From Hyphochytrium catenoides (Eukaryota; Sar; Hyphochytriomycetes; Hyphochytriales; Hyphochytriaceae): 64,000 bases of DNA. Below, one piece after another: positions 23,605 to 33,900 of the stretch. Each line of letters opens with the position of its first letter. The first letter of the stretch is position 1. The stretch covers positions 297-64,296 of the forward strand of contig FLMG01002043.1 of assembly GCA_900088475.1 (NCBI GenBank), given 5' to 3'. A model generated the notes under the pieces. The model had not been told where the DNA came from and did no database searches. It worked only from the letters and a program-made list of their open reading frames with translations. The translations under genes and the position numbers were made by a program.

Positions 23605-24272
23605 CAATGCTGCTTTGGTCTTTCCTCTGTCTCCTTATTCTTCCCCTTTGATGATCAGACAGCTAGGGACCAAAGAAGATAGATTGATGGAATGTGAGAG
23701 TTAAGAGCCCATCACCCTCTCTCTCTCTTCCCTGTGGCTCAGGGGTTAGCTCGCAACCTTGGCCCTCCCTCGTCTGTCTTCTTCCCCCCCCAGCGGACCT
23801 TCTCTCGTTTGCCCTTCCCTCCTCCCTCCCCTTCTTACTAGACAGAACCATCAGGTGGTAAAACGTAAGCAACCTCTTCCGCTCTCTCTCACTATATCTC
23901 CTTTCCTGTCTCCCAGTCCCTTGTGTCGCCATCCTATCCTTTCGCTTTCCCTCTGACCCAACTCCCATCATGCCTCTCTCCTTCTCTCCCTCTCCTCCCT
24001 CTCTTCTCTCTCTCTCTCTCTCTCTCTCNNNNNNNNNNNNNNNNNNNNNNNNNNNNNNNNNNAGGCTCAAGCTGTCGTCGCCTGCACTGCTCCCCGCTAC
24101 CCTGACACACAGACCGCACCCAAAACTCCGTATTCCTGTGATGCAATAACTGACTTCTTTTTCAAGATATGGGTTAGGGTAAAGCGGAGTTTCATGTTGT
24201 CAAGAGTGAGATGTAACCACCACCCACCTCCTCTCAAGACCGTTACGGGCCACCACTCCTGTCGGTTGATGG
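23605..24272. other. CT-rich spacer containing an assembly gap
   Basis: Pyrimidine-rich plus strand with no supported gene. Frames crossing the Ns are artefacts. Confidence 0.6.
24003..24062. repeat. CT microsatellite ending in a 34-base N gap
   Basis: A CT run is interrupted by Ns at 24029-24062. The assembly probably failed in the repeat, so the true length is unknown. Confidence 0.95.
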
Positions 24273-24583
24273 TTATTCCGCAGGATCATAAGTGTTATCC
24301 AGAATCACACTGCTTGATTCAGTATCCTCTGGCCCTTCAGCAGCCGCAGCTAAGAGCGAAGAGCTGAGAGGAAGATCCCTTGCTCTCACCATCAGCTGAA
24401 TGATGATGGAGATCCACGAGAGCGCGAAAGCTCGTACAGTATTAGAGAGGAAAGAAGAAGATCTCTCCCGCGGTGGATCTTTAGTGTGGGACTGGGAGTA
24501 GGGGACAAGAGACCTTGCCGCCTCTTCTCTTTCTGTTGTTGCTGTGGACCCTTCTTGCTGCGGTGGACGTACTTGGTGTCTGG
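24273..24583 (-). CDS. Possible 3'-terminal exon with one membrane segment
   Basis: After an acceptor-like TATTGATAG, about 103 codons run open to TAA at 24273-24275. The translation is hydrophilic (REEAARSLVPYSQSH), then has one hydrophobic stretch (AFALSWISIIIQLMV) and an acidic tail ending in DNTYDPAE. Upstream sequence to 24.9 kb on the same strand has short open pieces between acceptor-like CTGCTAG signals, but I could not join them in phase. Family unknown. Confidence 0.35.
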
Positions 24584-24989
24584 CTATCAATAGTCATATA
24601 TGGTGCCACCCAGAGCCAAGCTGGAGCACAACTCTATGACCAAAACAGAGAATAGAGACGACTAGTCTAGTAGACGCTGTCCAGAGCATAAGGGGCTTCT
24701 AGACGAAGAAGTCGTTAAGATTTTGACTGATATGTCCGCTGAACTTCGTCCATCCCGCGTTAAAGGACAATGGATCCTTTCGGGTTGGGGCAGACGCCAG
24801 GAGGAGGGAGGAGACGAGTTCCTCCTAGCAGTAAGAGAACGTGTAGAAGAGGTCAGCGGTGACCGTTGCTAATGCTTGTTGTTGCTGTTGGTGGAACCAG
24901 CATCATACAGCAGAGAGAGAGAACTTTCAAGATCACGATGTATACTTCTTAAGGCACGGCGTGTGCGGTAAAGATCTCGCCTGTATCCG

Positions 24990-25447
24990 ATGGCGAAGAG
25001 GTTGAGCGGATTGAAGGAACGCCGCCTTAAGACCACATCCATTGCGTTCCTTCAAGGAGTAGGCCACGCCTTTTTGATGATGGCACCAGGAGGCCTAACA
25101 AAGAAGACAAGCAACCATAGAGAAGTTGCTTACGTTGTCATCAGACGTGGGCCTGAACCTGCTAGAGTGCGATTTACCACATGCAGCCGCCTATTGTCTC
25201 AAACAGTATGAGGAGATACTATTGCACCGACGTCGTGATAAGTGGGTCGCAGGAGAGAACTATTTCGTGACGGCGGTGCCAATGTACAAGGTCCAAACTA
25301 GAGACTCAGTAGGTTGAGAAGACGACGGTAGAGCTCCAAGGCGACCTTATCAAACAACTGGCAGTAGCAGCGCAGCGACTGGCCCATGCGCTGGGGTCGT
25401 CGGATCCTGATGTACTGCCTTCCAACACCAGTCATGACGAGTCGTGA
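24990..25447 (+). CDS. Small split gene, alpha-helical protein of unknown family
   Basis: Three coding-like pieces lie in order. An ATG at 24990 opens a basic start (MAKRLSGLKERRLKTTS). A helical exon follows near 25143-25245 after GTTGTCATCAG, containing NLLECDLPHAAAYCLKQYEE. A last exon from about 25313, after CTCAGTAG, contains VELQGDLIKQLAVAAQRLAH and ends at TGA 25445-25447. The last two join in phase if the donor is at 25246 (67-nt intron) or at 25291 (22-nt intron). The first join does not match in phase as I placed it. No family recognised. Confidence 0.4.
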
Positions 25448-26942
25448 CCAGAAGATATCAATTGCGGTTCTACTATCGACGCTCTTCTTGAGATCTTCTT
25501 CCCGTTGGCCGAGGGTGCTGCTGTCTTGAAGCCCTAGCCCTTCCCTGCAACTATTCATACGACGATGGCGATCTGTCCAATTGTTCTTCTTTATCTTTGT
25601 CGATAGGGAAAGTGTTATGTTTAGTCGCTTGTCAATTCCTGACTACCTTCCGTCGTACTACTCAATTGAAGGAAGCCTCGTGAGAAAGACTTGAACAGTG
25701 CTGTCTCCTCCATCATTATCCCCTTGCTTTACCCCTCTATCTGTTTCTCAGCTCTTCTGTCATCCTCTTTTCCCTTGTTCCAACTCTTTGTCCTTGTTCC
25801 ACCTCTTTGTCCTGTCTCTCCTCGCTCAAATAATACGGCTCTTCAGACGTGCACTCCTATCAGTGTCGTTAACGGGAAGAAGAAAGAGGTCTACTAATTA
25901 TAAGCGCCGACCTCACCAGCAAGAGCTTCTATATTTACATCGAACGTCCATTATCATATATAAGAACCATTAGGTGCATGCATGCGACCTCTATCCACAT
26001 TCTCATTCAGAGACAAGATATCGTCATCTTGCGCGGGTGCCCCTCATCTACTTGCTGCTTAATGCAAGGAGAACCCACCCACTGACGCTGGTTTTGAGAG
26101 TACTAGCCATACGTACGTCAGGGCAACCAGCTACAGCCTTGCGCTTCCCTACGATATCATATTTTCTTCTTGCTTTCCTTTCTCCATACAATATGCTCTG
26201 CTTCTTGCTAGTCATCGGTTTGGCCCCCTCTGAGCTAACTATTTCAGCTTCCCATCATAGAGAGTACTGTCGACCACCCTCTTCTCGCCTCTTCTGGTTC
26301 TCTGCCATCATCGAGGGAAACTCCAAGGCAAACATTTATGAAACAAAGTAAAATCAACCTAATAACTTATGCTTCTGGTGCCCCTGAAGAATGATGATGT
26401 AGAAGATACACCAGAAAGGCTCAGAGAAAGCAAAGAAACGACCGATCTAGGCTAAAGAGACGAGTAGCACTTCCTTCAGTTGGCTGTGATGGATCTACCA
26501 TTGGTCGATTGGACCCATATCAAGTTCATCAGTGGCTACGGAGCTAGGCGAAGGAAGCCTAGAAGAAGGCGTGACCTCTTTGTTGCCCGGGACGAGGCCT
26601 CTGCTGGTTTTTTTTTTAGATAAGAGAACACCACTTAGTATTGAGGGACATTGAGAGTCGCAGATGTGAGGCACGAAGGTGGAAGGGAAAGGTTAAAGGA
26701 AACAGGAACTAAAGAAGTGCACTCACCTTCGTACTGATGAGGAGAGAGAGTGAGTGCACTATTCTCATGGGAGATTGAACCGACCAATCTTTGTAACGGA
26801 CAACACTACAACCTTTCTATCTTTCCTTCTGCCGTGCCGATCCATAATCATGATAACTGAATAGCTCTAGATAAAGAATAAATTTAAACAACATTGCTGA
26901 TAAGCGAATCGTGGATGTTCTGTTTTTGGGGTGACGGAGCTT
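25448..26942. other. Spacer, nothing recognised
   Basis: CT-rich stretches and a 125-codon frame at 25974-26351 that begins at GTG and shows no domain. No RNA gene or mobile element recognised. Confidence 0.5.
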
Positions 26943-27320
26943 TCAGAATCTTAGAAGCCATCTTCTTCTCTTCTTCTTCCTTCCTTCTTCCTTGGTGCTC
27001 CTGCTAACTCCTGCCCTCCGTCGTGCTTTATCCCAAGGCCGCGCAGCTGGCTGCTCGTTGTTCTTCTTGGTGGTGGAAGAAGGGCAACAGGGGCAGAGCC
27101 ATGCGGGGGACAAAGACAGCGAAGAGGAGAGGTAGCGCACCTTCAAGTAGGCAGGAAGAAAGCCCAACCCCGCTTTGTCCTGGTAGAGAGCCAAACTTCT
27201 CAGCTCTTTGCGCCCGTCCCATTCCCTTGGCGCTATCCTTCTGTTTAGCTCGTTGAAGCCCATCACTCTGATCTTCTCTCTTAGGACCGAATCTACCTTC
27301 CCAACCCCAAGCGCACTCAT
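26943..27320 (-). CDS. Small basic two-exon protein, unknown family
   Basis: Exon 1 is 27320-27141 (ATG to AAG before GTGCGC). Exon 2 is 27065-26943 (after CCACCAAG, ending TGA). The 75-bp intron joins phase 0 to phase 0, giving 100 aa. Residues 1-60 are mixed and helical (GFNELNRRIAPREWDGRKEL; GLGFLPAYLK). The last 40 are strongly basic, with KKKRRRW near the end. The composition would suit a mitochondrial or nucleic-acid-associated small protein, but no family was recognised. An acceptor-like CTTTTTTTAG and a second one (CCTTGCAG) just upstream suggest a 5' non-coding exon. It is divergent from the 27457 gene. Confidence 0.55.
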   Translation of the reverse strand: MSALGVGKVDSVLREKIRVMGFNELNRRIAPREWDGRKELRSLALYQDKAGLGFLPAYLKVRYLSSSLSLSPAWLCPCCPSSTTKKNNEQPAARPWDKARRRAGVSRSTKEEGRKKKRRRWLLRF

Positions 27321-27456
27321 ATCTAAAACTGCAAGGACGAAGACAGGCATCATACCCTCACCACCTAAAAAAGGAATCAAAACTCCTTAAGAAGGAGCTC
27401 GAGTTGGGAACTCTTACACTTAGGAGAGCCGGCCATAAAGTCTCTCAAAGAGAATA
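27321..27456. promoter_or_regulatory. Shared divergent promoter interval
   Basis: Only 136 bp separate the start codons of the two divergent small genes, so both promoters or their 5' UTRs must lie here. No TATA box is evident; the minus-strand side contains splice-acceptor-like sequence. Confidence 0.35.
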
Positions 27457-27726
27457 ATGCCATCCCTGGTAGCTGACGAGCTCAAAGACATTGAAAACAA
27501 GCTCCGGAAGACAATCCAAGGCCTGGAGCGGCTGCAAAAGGAAGGGGGACACAATACGGACGATCTGAACCCATTCCAGGATCAACTGCGAGAAATTGAC
27601 GACAAGTGGAAGGAAGGAAAGATCGAGGTTGATGGACAGATCCCCGAAGGACAGGCAGAGATATCCGAGCTTCTCGCTCAAGCTCACGACCTCGTAGAGC
27701 GACTATTGGACTCCATGGAAGGCTAA
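27457..27726 (+). CDS. Small acidic coiled-coil protein
   Basis: An intronless 89-aa frame from ATG 27457 to TAA. Residues 4-32 form an amphipathic helix (DELKDIENKLRKTIQGLERL), a polar loop with NPFQDQL follows, and residues 60-88 form a second helix (QAEISELLAQAHDLVERLLD). It looks like a small helical-hairpin adaptor or complex subunit. No family recognised. The charged, non-repetitive composition and good start context support a real gene. Confidence 0.6.
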   Translation: MPSLVADELKDIENKLRKTIQGLERLQKEGGHNTDDLNPFQDQLREIDDKWKEGKIEVDGQIPEGQAEISELLAQAHDLVERLLDSMEG

Positions 27727-28259
27727 ATATACCTGGGAAATCCTCTCCATTTGGAGGGCGCTTAGGAATGTAGAAAGTGCCTTTGTATAGTGACAGTAAG
27801 GAAGTTTATAGCAGACAAATGGAAGAGAGACGGAGAAAGATGTAGATAGGGCAGACACAGGAAGAAAACGCAAAGAGAAAGAAAGAGCGACTTTCTTATC
27901 GAGATGGAGCTCTGGTCTGTCTATAGGTTCAAATGATTAGCACCCAGAACCTTGACCCATAAAGGGTAAATGAAAGCTGCTGGACTATCACCTAGTTGGT
28001 TGGTTTCTCTCTCTATAGTCCTTGTGAAGCCTCATTTTGGACGCGGCTGTTGTCTCCTATTCTCCCCACTCCTCTGGTCTAGCGATAGGTGCGTTCTAGC
28101 TTTGTGAGTGTGACATGGAGCTCAATGGTTATCTCGTTGGTCTTGCTTATCGCCCCAGCTCTGGCAGGCCCCATACCTTCCCACCGCACAGCCACCTCTT
28201 TCGTCCTCTGACTCTTCACCCCTGATACTTTCTCTTTTGTTATCAGCTATGGTTTTGGT
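27727..28259. other. Spacer between convergent genes
   Basis: 3' flanks of the plus-strand small gene and the minus-strand PX gene. Nothing recognised. Confidence 0.6.
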
Positions 28260-29290
28260 TTAAATAGAGTTCTGCTGGTCTGCATAGGTTTCATATCTCC
28301 CGATCTCTAGAAAGTCTCTGACGCTGCTGTCTAATGAGATTCCTGGGAACTTTAGCAGCTCCGCCAGAAACTCTTCTAGCCCTTCTCGTCGCCGCGCCAC
28401 AAACTCTGGCGACATGTTGTCCTGACAGCACCACCATGTGCGAGGTGGCTGAGGTGGTAAAGATTGGAACGAGCAGCAAACAGGGAGAGGAAAAGGCAGG
28501 ATATGGCAGATGGTTAGAGGGACTTTAAATTGTGGAGTACCCAGGACGGTCTAGGAGCGCGGACAGTTGAAGAAAGGCAGAAACCGCGTAGAAGAGCTCA
28601 AACAGAAACCAGGCAGAGTCCCCAGAGTCGATGGTTTGGTGTGGTAAAACCTACCAGATCTGGAAGGTGCCCCTCAGAGAGAAAAGAAACCTTCGATACG
28701 CTGGCAAATAAATAGAGAAGAACAAAGATGATGAGGGAGAGAAGGGAAAAAGCGTGGAATTGGGAGACGCATCAGCTGGTCGGGCAAAAGCGGTAATCCT
28801 CAGCTTTCTCTGTCACTGACTCCCCATCGGCACTAGCCTTGTGCTTACATAATCACAGGTATACCGCCCAGTTCTTTCTTCGACTCGCTAGGCTCTACGC
28901 CGCACGCCATCCTCTATTACAACGGGCCTATTTTCGCTCTATTCTGCCATCTACCCCATAGCTTCCTCTCAGCGCACGGAGCTGTTGCTTTCCCACCTCC
29001 CATCCGTCAGAGTTCTTTGTTCTTACGATATATGAGTTCCAAGATCTATCTTGGTAACCCACTATCTGTCTCTCTCTACTTTCTATGCTTTGCAGTCTAC
29101 ACAGAAGGCATCATGCTATGGTCTGGGCAGCTCTCCTCAGCCTACCTCTCTCTAAAACTGGCAAACTCCCGATAGCGACGCCAGACGTCCCATGTGAACT
29201 CTGCGCAGGAGATGGAGATCTTGTACTCAGTAAATCCACCGCGTGGCGAGGTGCGTGACTCTGGAACATTCAATGTGAAGAACTCACCGC
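28260..29290 (-). CDS. PX (phox homology) domain protein, C-terminal exons
   Basis: Three exons join in phase: 29290-29146 (phase 1 in, 2 out), 28700-28655 (2 in, 0 out), 28421-28260 (0 in, stop TAA). The first carries the PX beta-sheet core, FTEYKISISC then WDVWRRYREF; the RRY motif supplies the phosphoinositide-binding Arg of canonical PX domains. The last carries the PX C-terminal helices, FVARRREGLEEFLAELL and VRDFLEIGRYETY, and ends at once. PX domains bind PI3P or related lipids on endosomes. The proline loop (PxxP) usually between these parts is not visible; it may sit in a missed exon inside the 445-bp intron. The N-terminus is unresolved: coding-like sequence continues upstream around 29.4-29.85 kb. 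Probably a PX-only or short sorting-nexin-like protein. Confidence 0.75.
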
Positions 29291-29860
29291 CTGGAAGCGA
29301 GAGAGAAAGAGAGACGTCGGAGAAGCAGACAGACGAACGATGACGTGATCAGGTCGAAAGGAAGTCAGAGAGGAAAGACGGTTAGTTGAACCTAAAGATC
29401 AGTTAAGGAGCACATCACGGAAGTGAGAACGGGACGAAGGAGAAGAGGAATGGAAAGCTAACAGGAATAAAGTATAGCTGGTTCCACCAGGCCAGAAGGA
29501 TTGCAATGCTGGTGCTTGACGACGCAGGGCCTAGAAAGGACATTATTCTGACGGTGATGGGGGATGAACAACAGCGGAAGACGGAGTGAAGGTTTGGAAG
29601 GAAGAAAAGGTGAAGGAAGGTATGTCTCAGTGTAGTATCAGTGATGCTGAAGGAGGAGGATGGGTCCCCTACCATAGCGCTTTGACCATTTCTCCGCAGG
29701 CAAAAAGACAGAGCAAGGCTGTCTGGGCGTGCCATTCATCCTTCCTCCCAGGGCTTGTCTTATATTGTACCTCTTCCCTTCTTGGCACCCGACCAGCCCT
29801 TGGCGGGATCTCAGGGATGAGCCGTAAGACAGGAAAGTCAGCCGCAAGCCTGATGCCGTC
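29291..29860 (-). CDS. Probable 5' exons of the PX gene, model unresolved
   Basis: Two open pieces lie upstream of the PX exon. One is around 29555-29450 after an acceptor CACCGTCAG. Read as NNVLSRPC...LVEPAILYSC, it ends at a GT in the phase the PX exon needs; an alternative frame through SFWPG also fits. The other, 29850-29680, is readable in two frames. An ATG at 29739 opens MNGTPRQPCSV. I cannot choose between models. Confidence 0.35.
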
Positions 29861-29888
29861 TATATCTTCTCTTGTCCTTCTTGCCTCC

Positions 29889-29921
29889 TTTTATAGGAGG
29901 GGCCCGCTCCCTTTGTTTATA
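29889..29921 (-). promoter_or_regulatory. Two TATA-like boxes upstream of the PX gene
   Basis: On the minus strand TATAAAC (29921-29916 region) is followed by TATAAAA (29895-29889), about 150 bp before the candidate ATG at 29739. Inferred from sequence only. Confidence 0.3.
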
Positions 29922-30907
29922 AGCCCTTGCGCACGTACTTCTCACTAATCGATGGGTGCCCAGGAGCTTGCAGCTGGCGAAGATAGGGAGGAGAGGACGC
30001 TGAGGACCGCAGGAAGAATAGGAAACCGTTATGCGGGAGGACAGTCGATCACTCCGGTGACTTGTCAATGGGTCTTTTGGGACCTACTGAGCTGGGTGAG
30101 GCTGTGGGTTGACGGAGGAAGGGGTAGCGGCCTTGCTAGATGGCTGTCCTGAGCTTCCTGCCCTCGTTTTGGCGGCGCTCCCAATTTTTTCATGCGCTGT
30201 CTGTCTCCTGTCCACGCTCCTCCTCCCTCTGTCTCTGCTTCACTGCTGCTGTTTACACTTTCCCGTCTCCTTGTCGCTCTAAGCCACTCTGTGTTTTTGT
30301 AACTGTGCCTCTTCCTCTTGTTTTCCTAGGAGTTTGATGTCTCTGTCTCGGGTCCCCTCTGTCTCTCGTCTCTCTGTCTGTCCTGCTGGTCCCATCTGAT
30401 GCAGAGTATGGATCGGGTCCTCTGCTTCCCACTGCTGTAACAAGCGCGGTGTCCTGGCTCTGATGATGAGCAGGAAAGGATCAAAGACACAAACGGACAA
30501 TCTGCTCCCGATTATTGATTTTTCAGACTTTTAGACTTTATAACTTTATAAAAGTCGTAATCAGTAACTAAATACTGGTTACTACTCTCATTCCTGGATC
30601 TGCAGATCTGCAGTATTCAGAAGTTTCGGATCTTCCATCCTCCGCATCATCAGAATCCAAAGCACCGACGATGATGCACTTCTTCGTCGTCGTCAGTCGG
30701 GAATCTTCATCAGAAAGCAGCTCGAGGTGATCTGGCAGACAGAAGAGGGCCTGACAGGGAGCCGCACCAATCAGCCTAACATACACGACCAAAGGAGTCA
30801 TCACCAGAAGGGTAGTGCCGCTTCTAACAAAGCCGTCCCAGCGAGCTCAGCGGACAAAACTCCAGGTTCTTGTAGGCAAGCTTAGTGGGCTCTTCTCGGC
30901 CAGCACA

Positions 30908-30913
30908 TATAAA
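30908..30913 (+). promoter_or_regulatory. TATA-like box before the MABP-repeat gene
   Basis: TATAAA lies 41 bp before the ATG at 30955. If functional, it implies a very short 5' UTR. Confidence 0.35.
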
Positions 30914-30954
30914 CGAGGACTCTGGCCCCTAGTCAGGCCTTGGGAACGACAACG

Positions 30955-33900
30955 ATGGATGGACAGCCGTACTCGCTCTCAGAGACAGATGAAAAAGAGG
31001 AGCCAAAGTCCCACCAGGAGCAGCAAAGGAGCCAAATAATTGATAACGAGGGGAGGATAGACCAGGAGCCAGCAGCCTCTCTTGTATCCACGGGAGCCAA
31101 ATTAGACGGTAGATCACATATGCGTTGTAGTTCCCCTATCCTTCCCGCAATAAACTAACTTGCTCTTCCCTTTACAGAGCTAAACTTGGGGAAGAGCGAA
31201 ACGGAAGGCGGTGCTCGTTCTCCTTCGGATTCATCTGGGTCCCATGTTCCTGCTCCTCCTCCCTCAGACTCTTCCGATCTTCTTGAAACTCCTCCTTCCC
31301 CTTCTCCTTCCCCTTCTCCTGGCGACCTGTTGACTTATCGCTGTGTATGCGGACTGCTTCTTCTCGTCCCATCATGGGTTGTGCACTTTCAGTGCTCCGT
31401 CTGCAGCCAGCATCTACAATCGAGTGTCGCCTTGTCATCACAGCTGGAGGGGCGAGAGCTCACGCCTGAGTTGCTCAAAGCGGAGAAACCTAAGATGATC
31501 CTCTGGTGGCTGCTTAGGGCAGGTGGTGTCTTCCTCATTCCACTTTGAGCCTTGCTAAAGAACACACTCTCTTTGTTTCGTGATGTCTTGCTCTCCAGCT
31601 TGTCGGTCAAACCCACCCCAGCCAAGCCGGTTCTTCTGTCTCACTCCTTTTCCTTATGGCAGCCGTGAACGAAGACCTAGACAAGTTCCTTGATAGAAAG
31701 GACCTGTCAACCTTTGGAACCGAAGAAGCAGAGGACTATGTCACAGGTTCTACCTGCATAAGAGCTATCCATTTCGAAGACCACCTCTACCGGGGTTTTG
31801 CCCTAGCAATTTTTCTCCCTGTCTGTCCTTAATCTTCATTCCCCTTTCCTCTTAACACTTAACCGGCACTCATGCAGCGTCCCTTCACTCCACATAGAGT
31901 TCTTCCGCACGGTCACGTCCTTCCCTCTATTTGCTGAGGATGCCAAGTGCTTGGAGAGCATTCGCCAAGCTTTCATTTATCTTCCAGAGATCGACAGGCA
32001 GCTTACCAAGTCGACAGGTCTGGACAGAACAATAGAGAGTAAAGCTTAAAATGGACAAAGAGAGACTAGCCCCGACAGGCGGCCGTAGAGAGGGGGCGTG
32101 CACTAGGCGACATATACATACATGGTCAGGACCAGAGAAGGAAACTTTAACGGGGGGAATTCAGACGCTCTCTCACCCAGATCCAGCTACAGCTCACAGG
32201 AGCTCCTTCCTTATGTTGCCATCCCCTTCACCTATCCACGTCCTATTGGTCCTTTCCAGGCAAATCCTTGAAGCGGAAGCTCATGAAGACCATCCTATCT
32301 CCGATGTTCCACGCAGCAGCAGCAGGAATGGTAGAAGAAAAGCAAGATGAAACTGAAGAGGCGCCTAAGAGTGAGCCCTGCGGTTATCTGGACCGTCCTC
32401 CACCCTCGTTCTCTTCTTCGTGCTCGTCCTTATCTCTCTTTCCACCACCTTACTTTCTGATGCAGCTCCCTCTTCCAGATGCTATCGATATCGTTCTCTT
32501 TCTGGCTAGCTATGTAGTTTAACAACGTTGGTCTTTGACCGTATTTAACTATCTATCTTGGCAGTTCTGCAGGAAAGCCCAAAGTCTTATGCCGCACTGA
32601 ACTATCAGTTCAAGGTGCAAGCGATGAAGTATTTCATGGAGCAAGGCCCTAGTGAGACTTCGCTACTCTGCTGCTTTATTCTTTAGCTCCCCTCTCCCTT
32701 CGCTCCTCCTGGTTCCGCCAACGTTGGTTTGCTTCACCATTCCTTCGTTTTTCAATGAAGAGGAAGTTTCTCCAGCTCTCGTCCTACGACTCTTTAGATC
32801 TACCGAACGACATCTCGTCCCTTCTCGCTCTGAGAGCGTTCAATGTTTCTCTTCCCGTCCATTTTAAGGTCTAGCTTAGGGTACTTCACGAATGCTGGCC
32901 TATAACGCTTGACTCCATCTTGTCTCTTTGGATTTCTCTTTCGAATCTTCGCTTTTGAACCTCTTTCTTTCTGCTTCCCTAGCTCTCTGGTGATCGTATT
33001 AAAGGTCCACATTTTGTCTTCGTTTCCGTAGGTGCTATCTCACGTCAAGTCGACGAGTTCGTGTGCTGCCACTCAATTTCCGAGCTCCAGCCTGCACTTC
33101 GCTCCCTCGTCTCTCTTCACATCTCGAAGACAACAGAAGGGACACTTGACTCTCTGGCCAAGGGAATGGATGTATCGAAGATGCGGCGCCTCTTCCGCAT
33201 TGTCCCACGAAAGGCTATCATGCAGACCGTCAAAATGCACTTCGGAGGGGCGCTCATTAATGAGCTTGTTAGGGTACTGCATGCCGACAGCGCTTCTTTT
33301 ATGTCTTAAGGCTGCAATTGGTAAACTTCCCTGTTGTGGCTCCGTACACTGAGAGTAGTTGGCTCCTTTTCTCTCCCATTGTTCGCTCTTGTCAGAACAG
33401 CCTCGGCCGTATTAGACTTTTTCTGTCGGTGATCTACACGGCACTAACCTGCGCCGTTCATAGATTATATTTGTGAAGCCGTTCAACGCGAAAAGTGTAT
33501 ATGAGCGGATGGTGGAGGAACTGGTTGAGGTGAAGAAGACAGAAAAGACGCTGGCGCTCGCGGCAGGGCAGCTTCCGGCCACTGTCCGCGCGGTAAACCG
33601 TCGACTTTCTCTCACTGGGAATATATCTTCTGTTTTTGTTTTCTATTTCTTGCTTTGGCCTGGCGGCGGCTTCCCAGTTTGTCACTATGCTCTCTCCGCG
33701 ATATGCATCATATCTGCCTGACGTCTTACAAAGTTCTTTTCTTTTCTTCTCTTGCTCAGCGACTGCTTGGTTTTCTGGATCATTCTGGTGCCGAGTTAGC
33801 GGTCAGTGAGAGCACGTTTGTCTCTCTTCTGCCCGACATCTTGCAAGACCCAAATCTTGGTGCAGCACTACCAGGTCCAGACTATGCCAGAGCTACGACA

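Noticed and set aside
23663-24146. Frames crossing the N gap
   Set aside because: Contain unknown residues and CT/GA repeat translation only.
25974-26351. 125-codon plus frame
   Set aside because: Starts at GTG, no domain, no splice structure, hydrophobic runs from CT-rich sequence.
30955-33310. Stop-codon reassignment suggested by TAG next to coding segments
   Set aside because: In this gene the TAG triplets sit exactly at splice acceptors (for example CCACATAG before 31898); phases join without any recoding.
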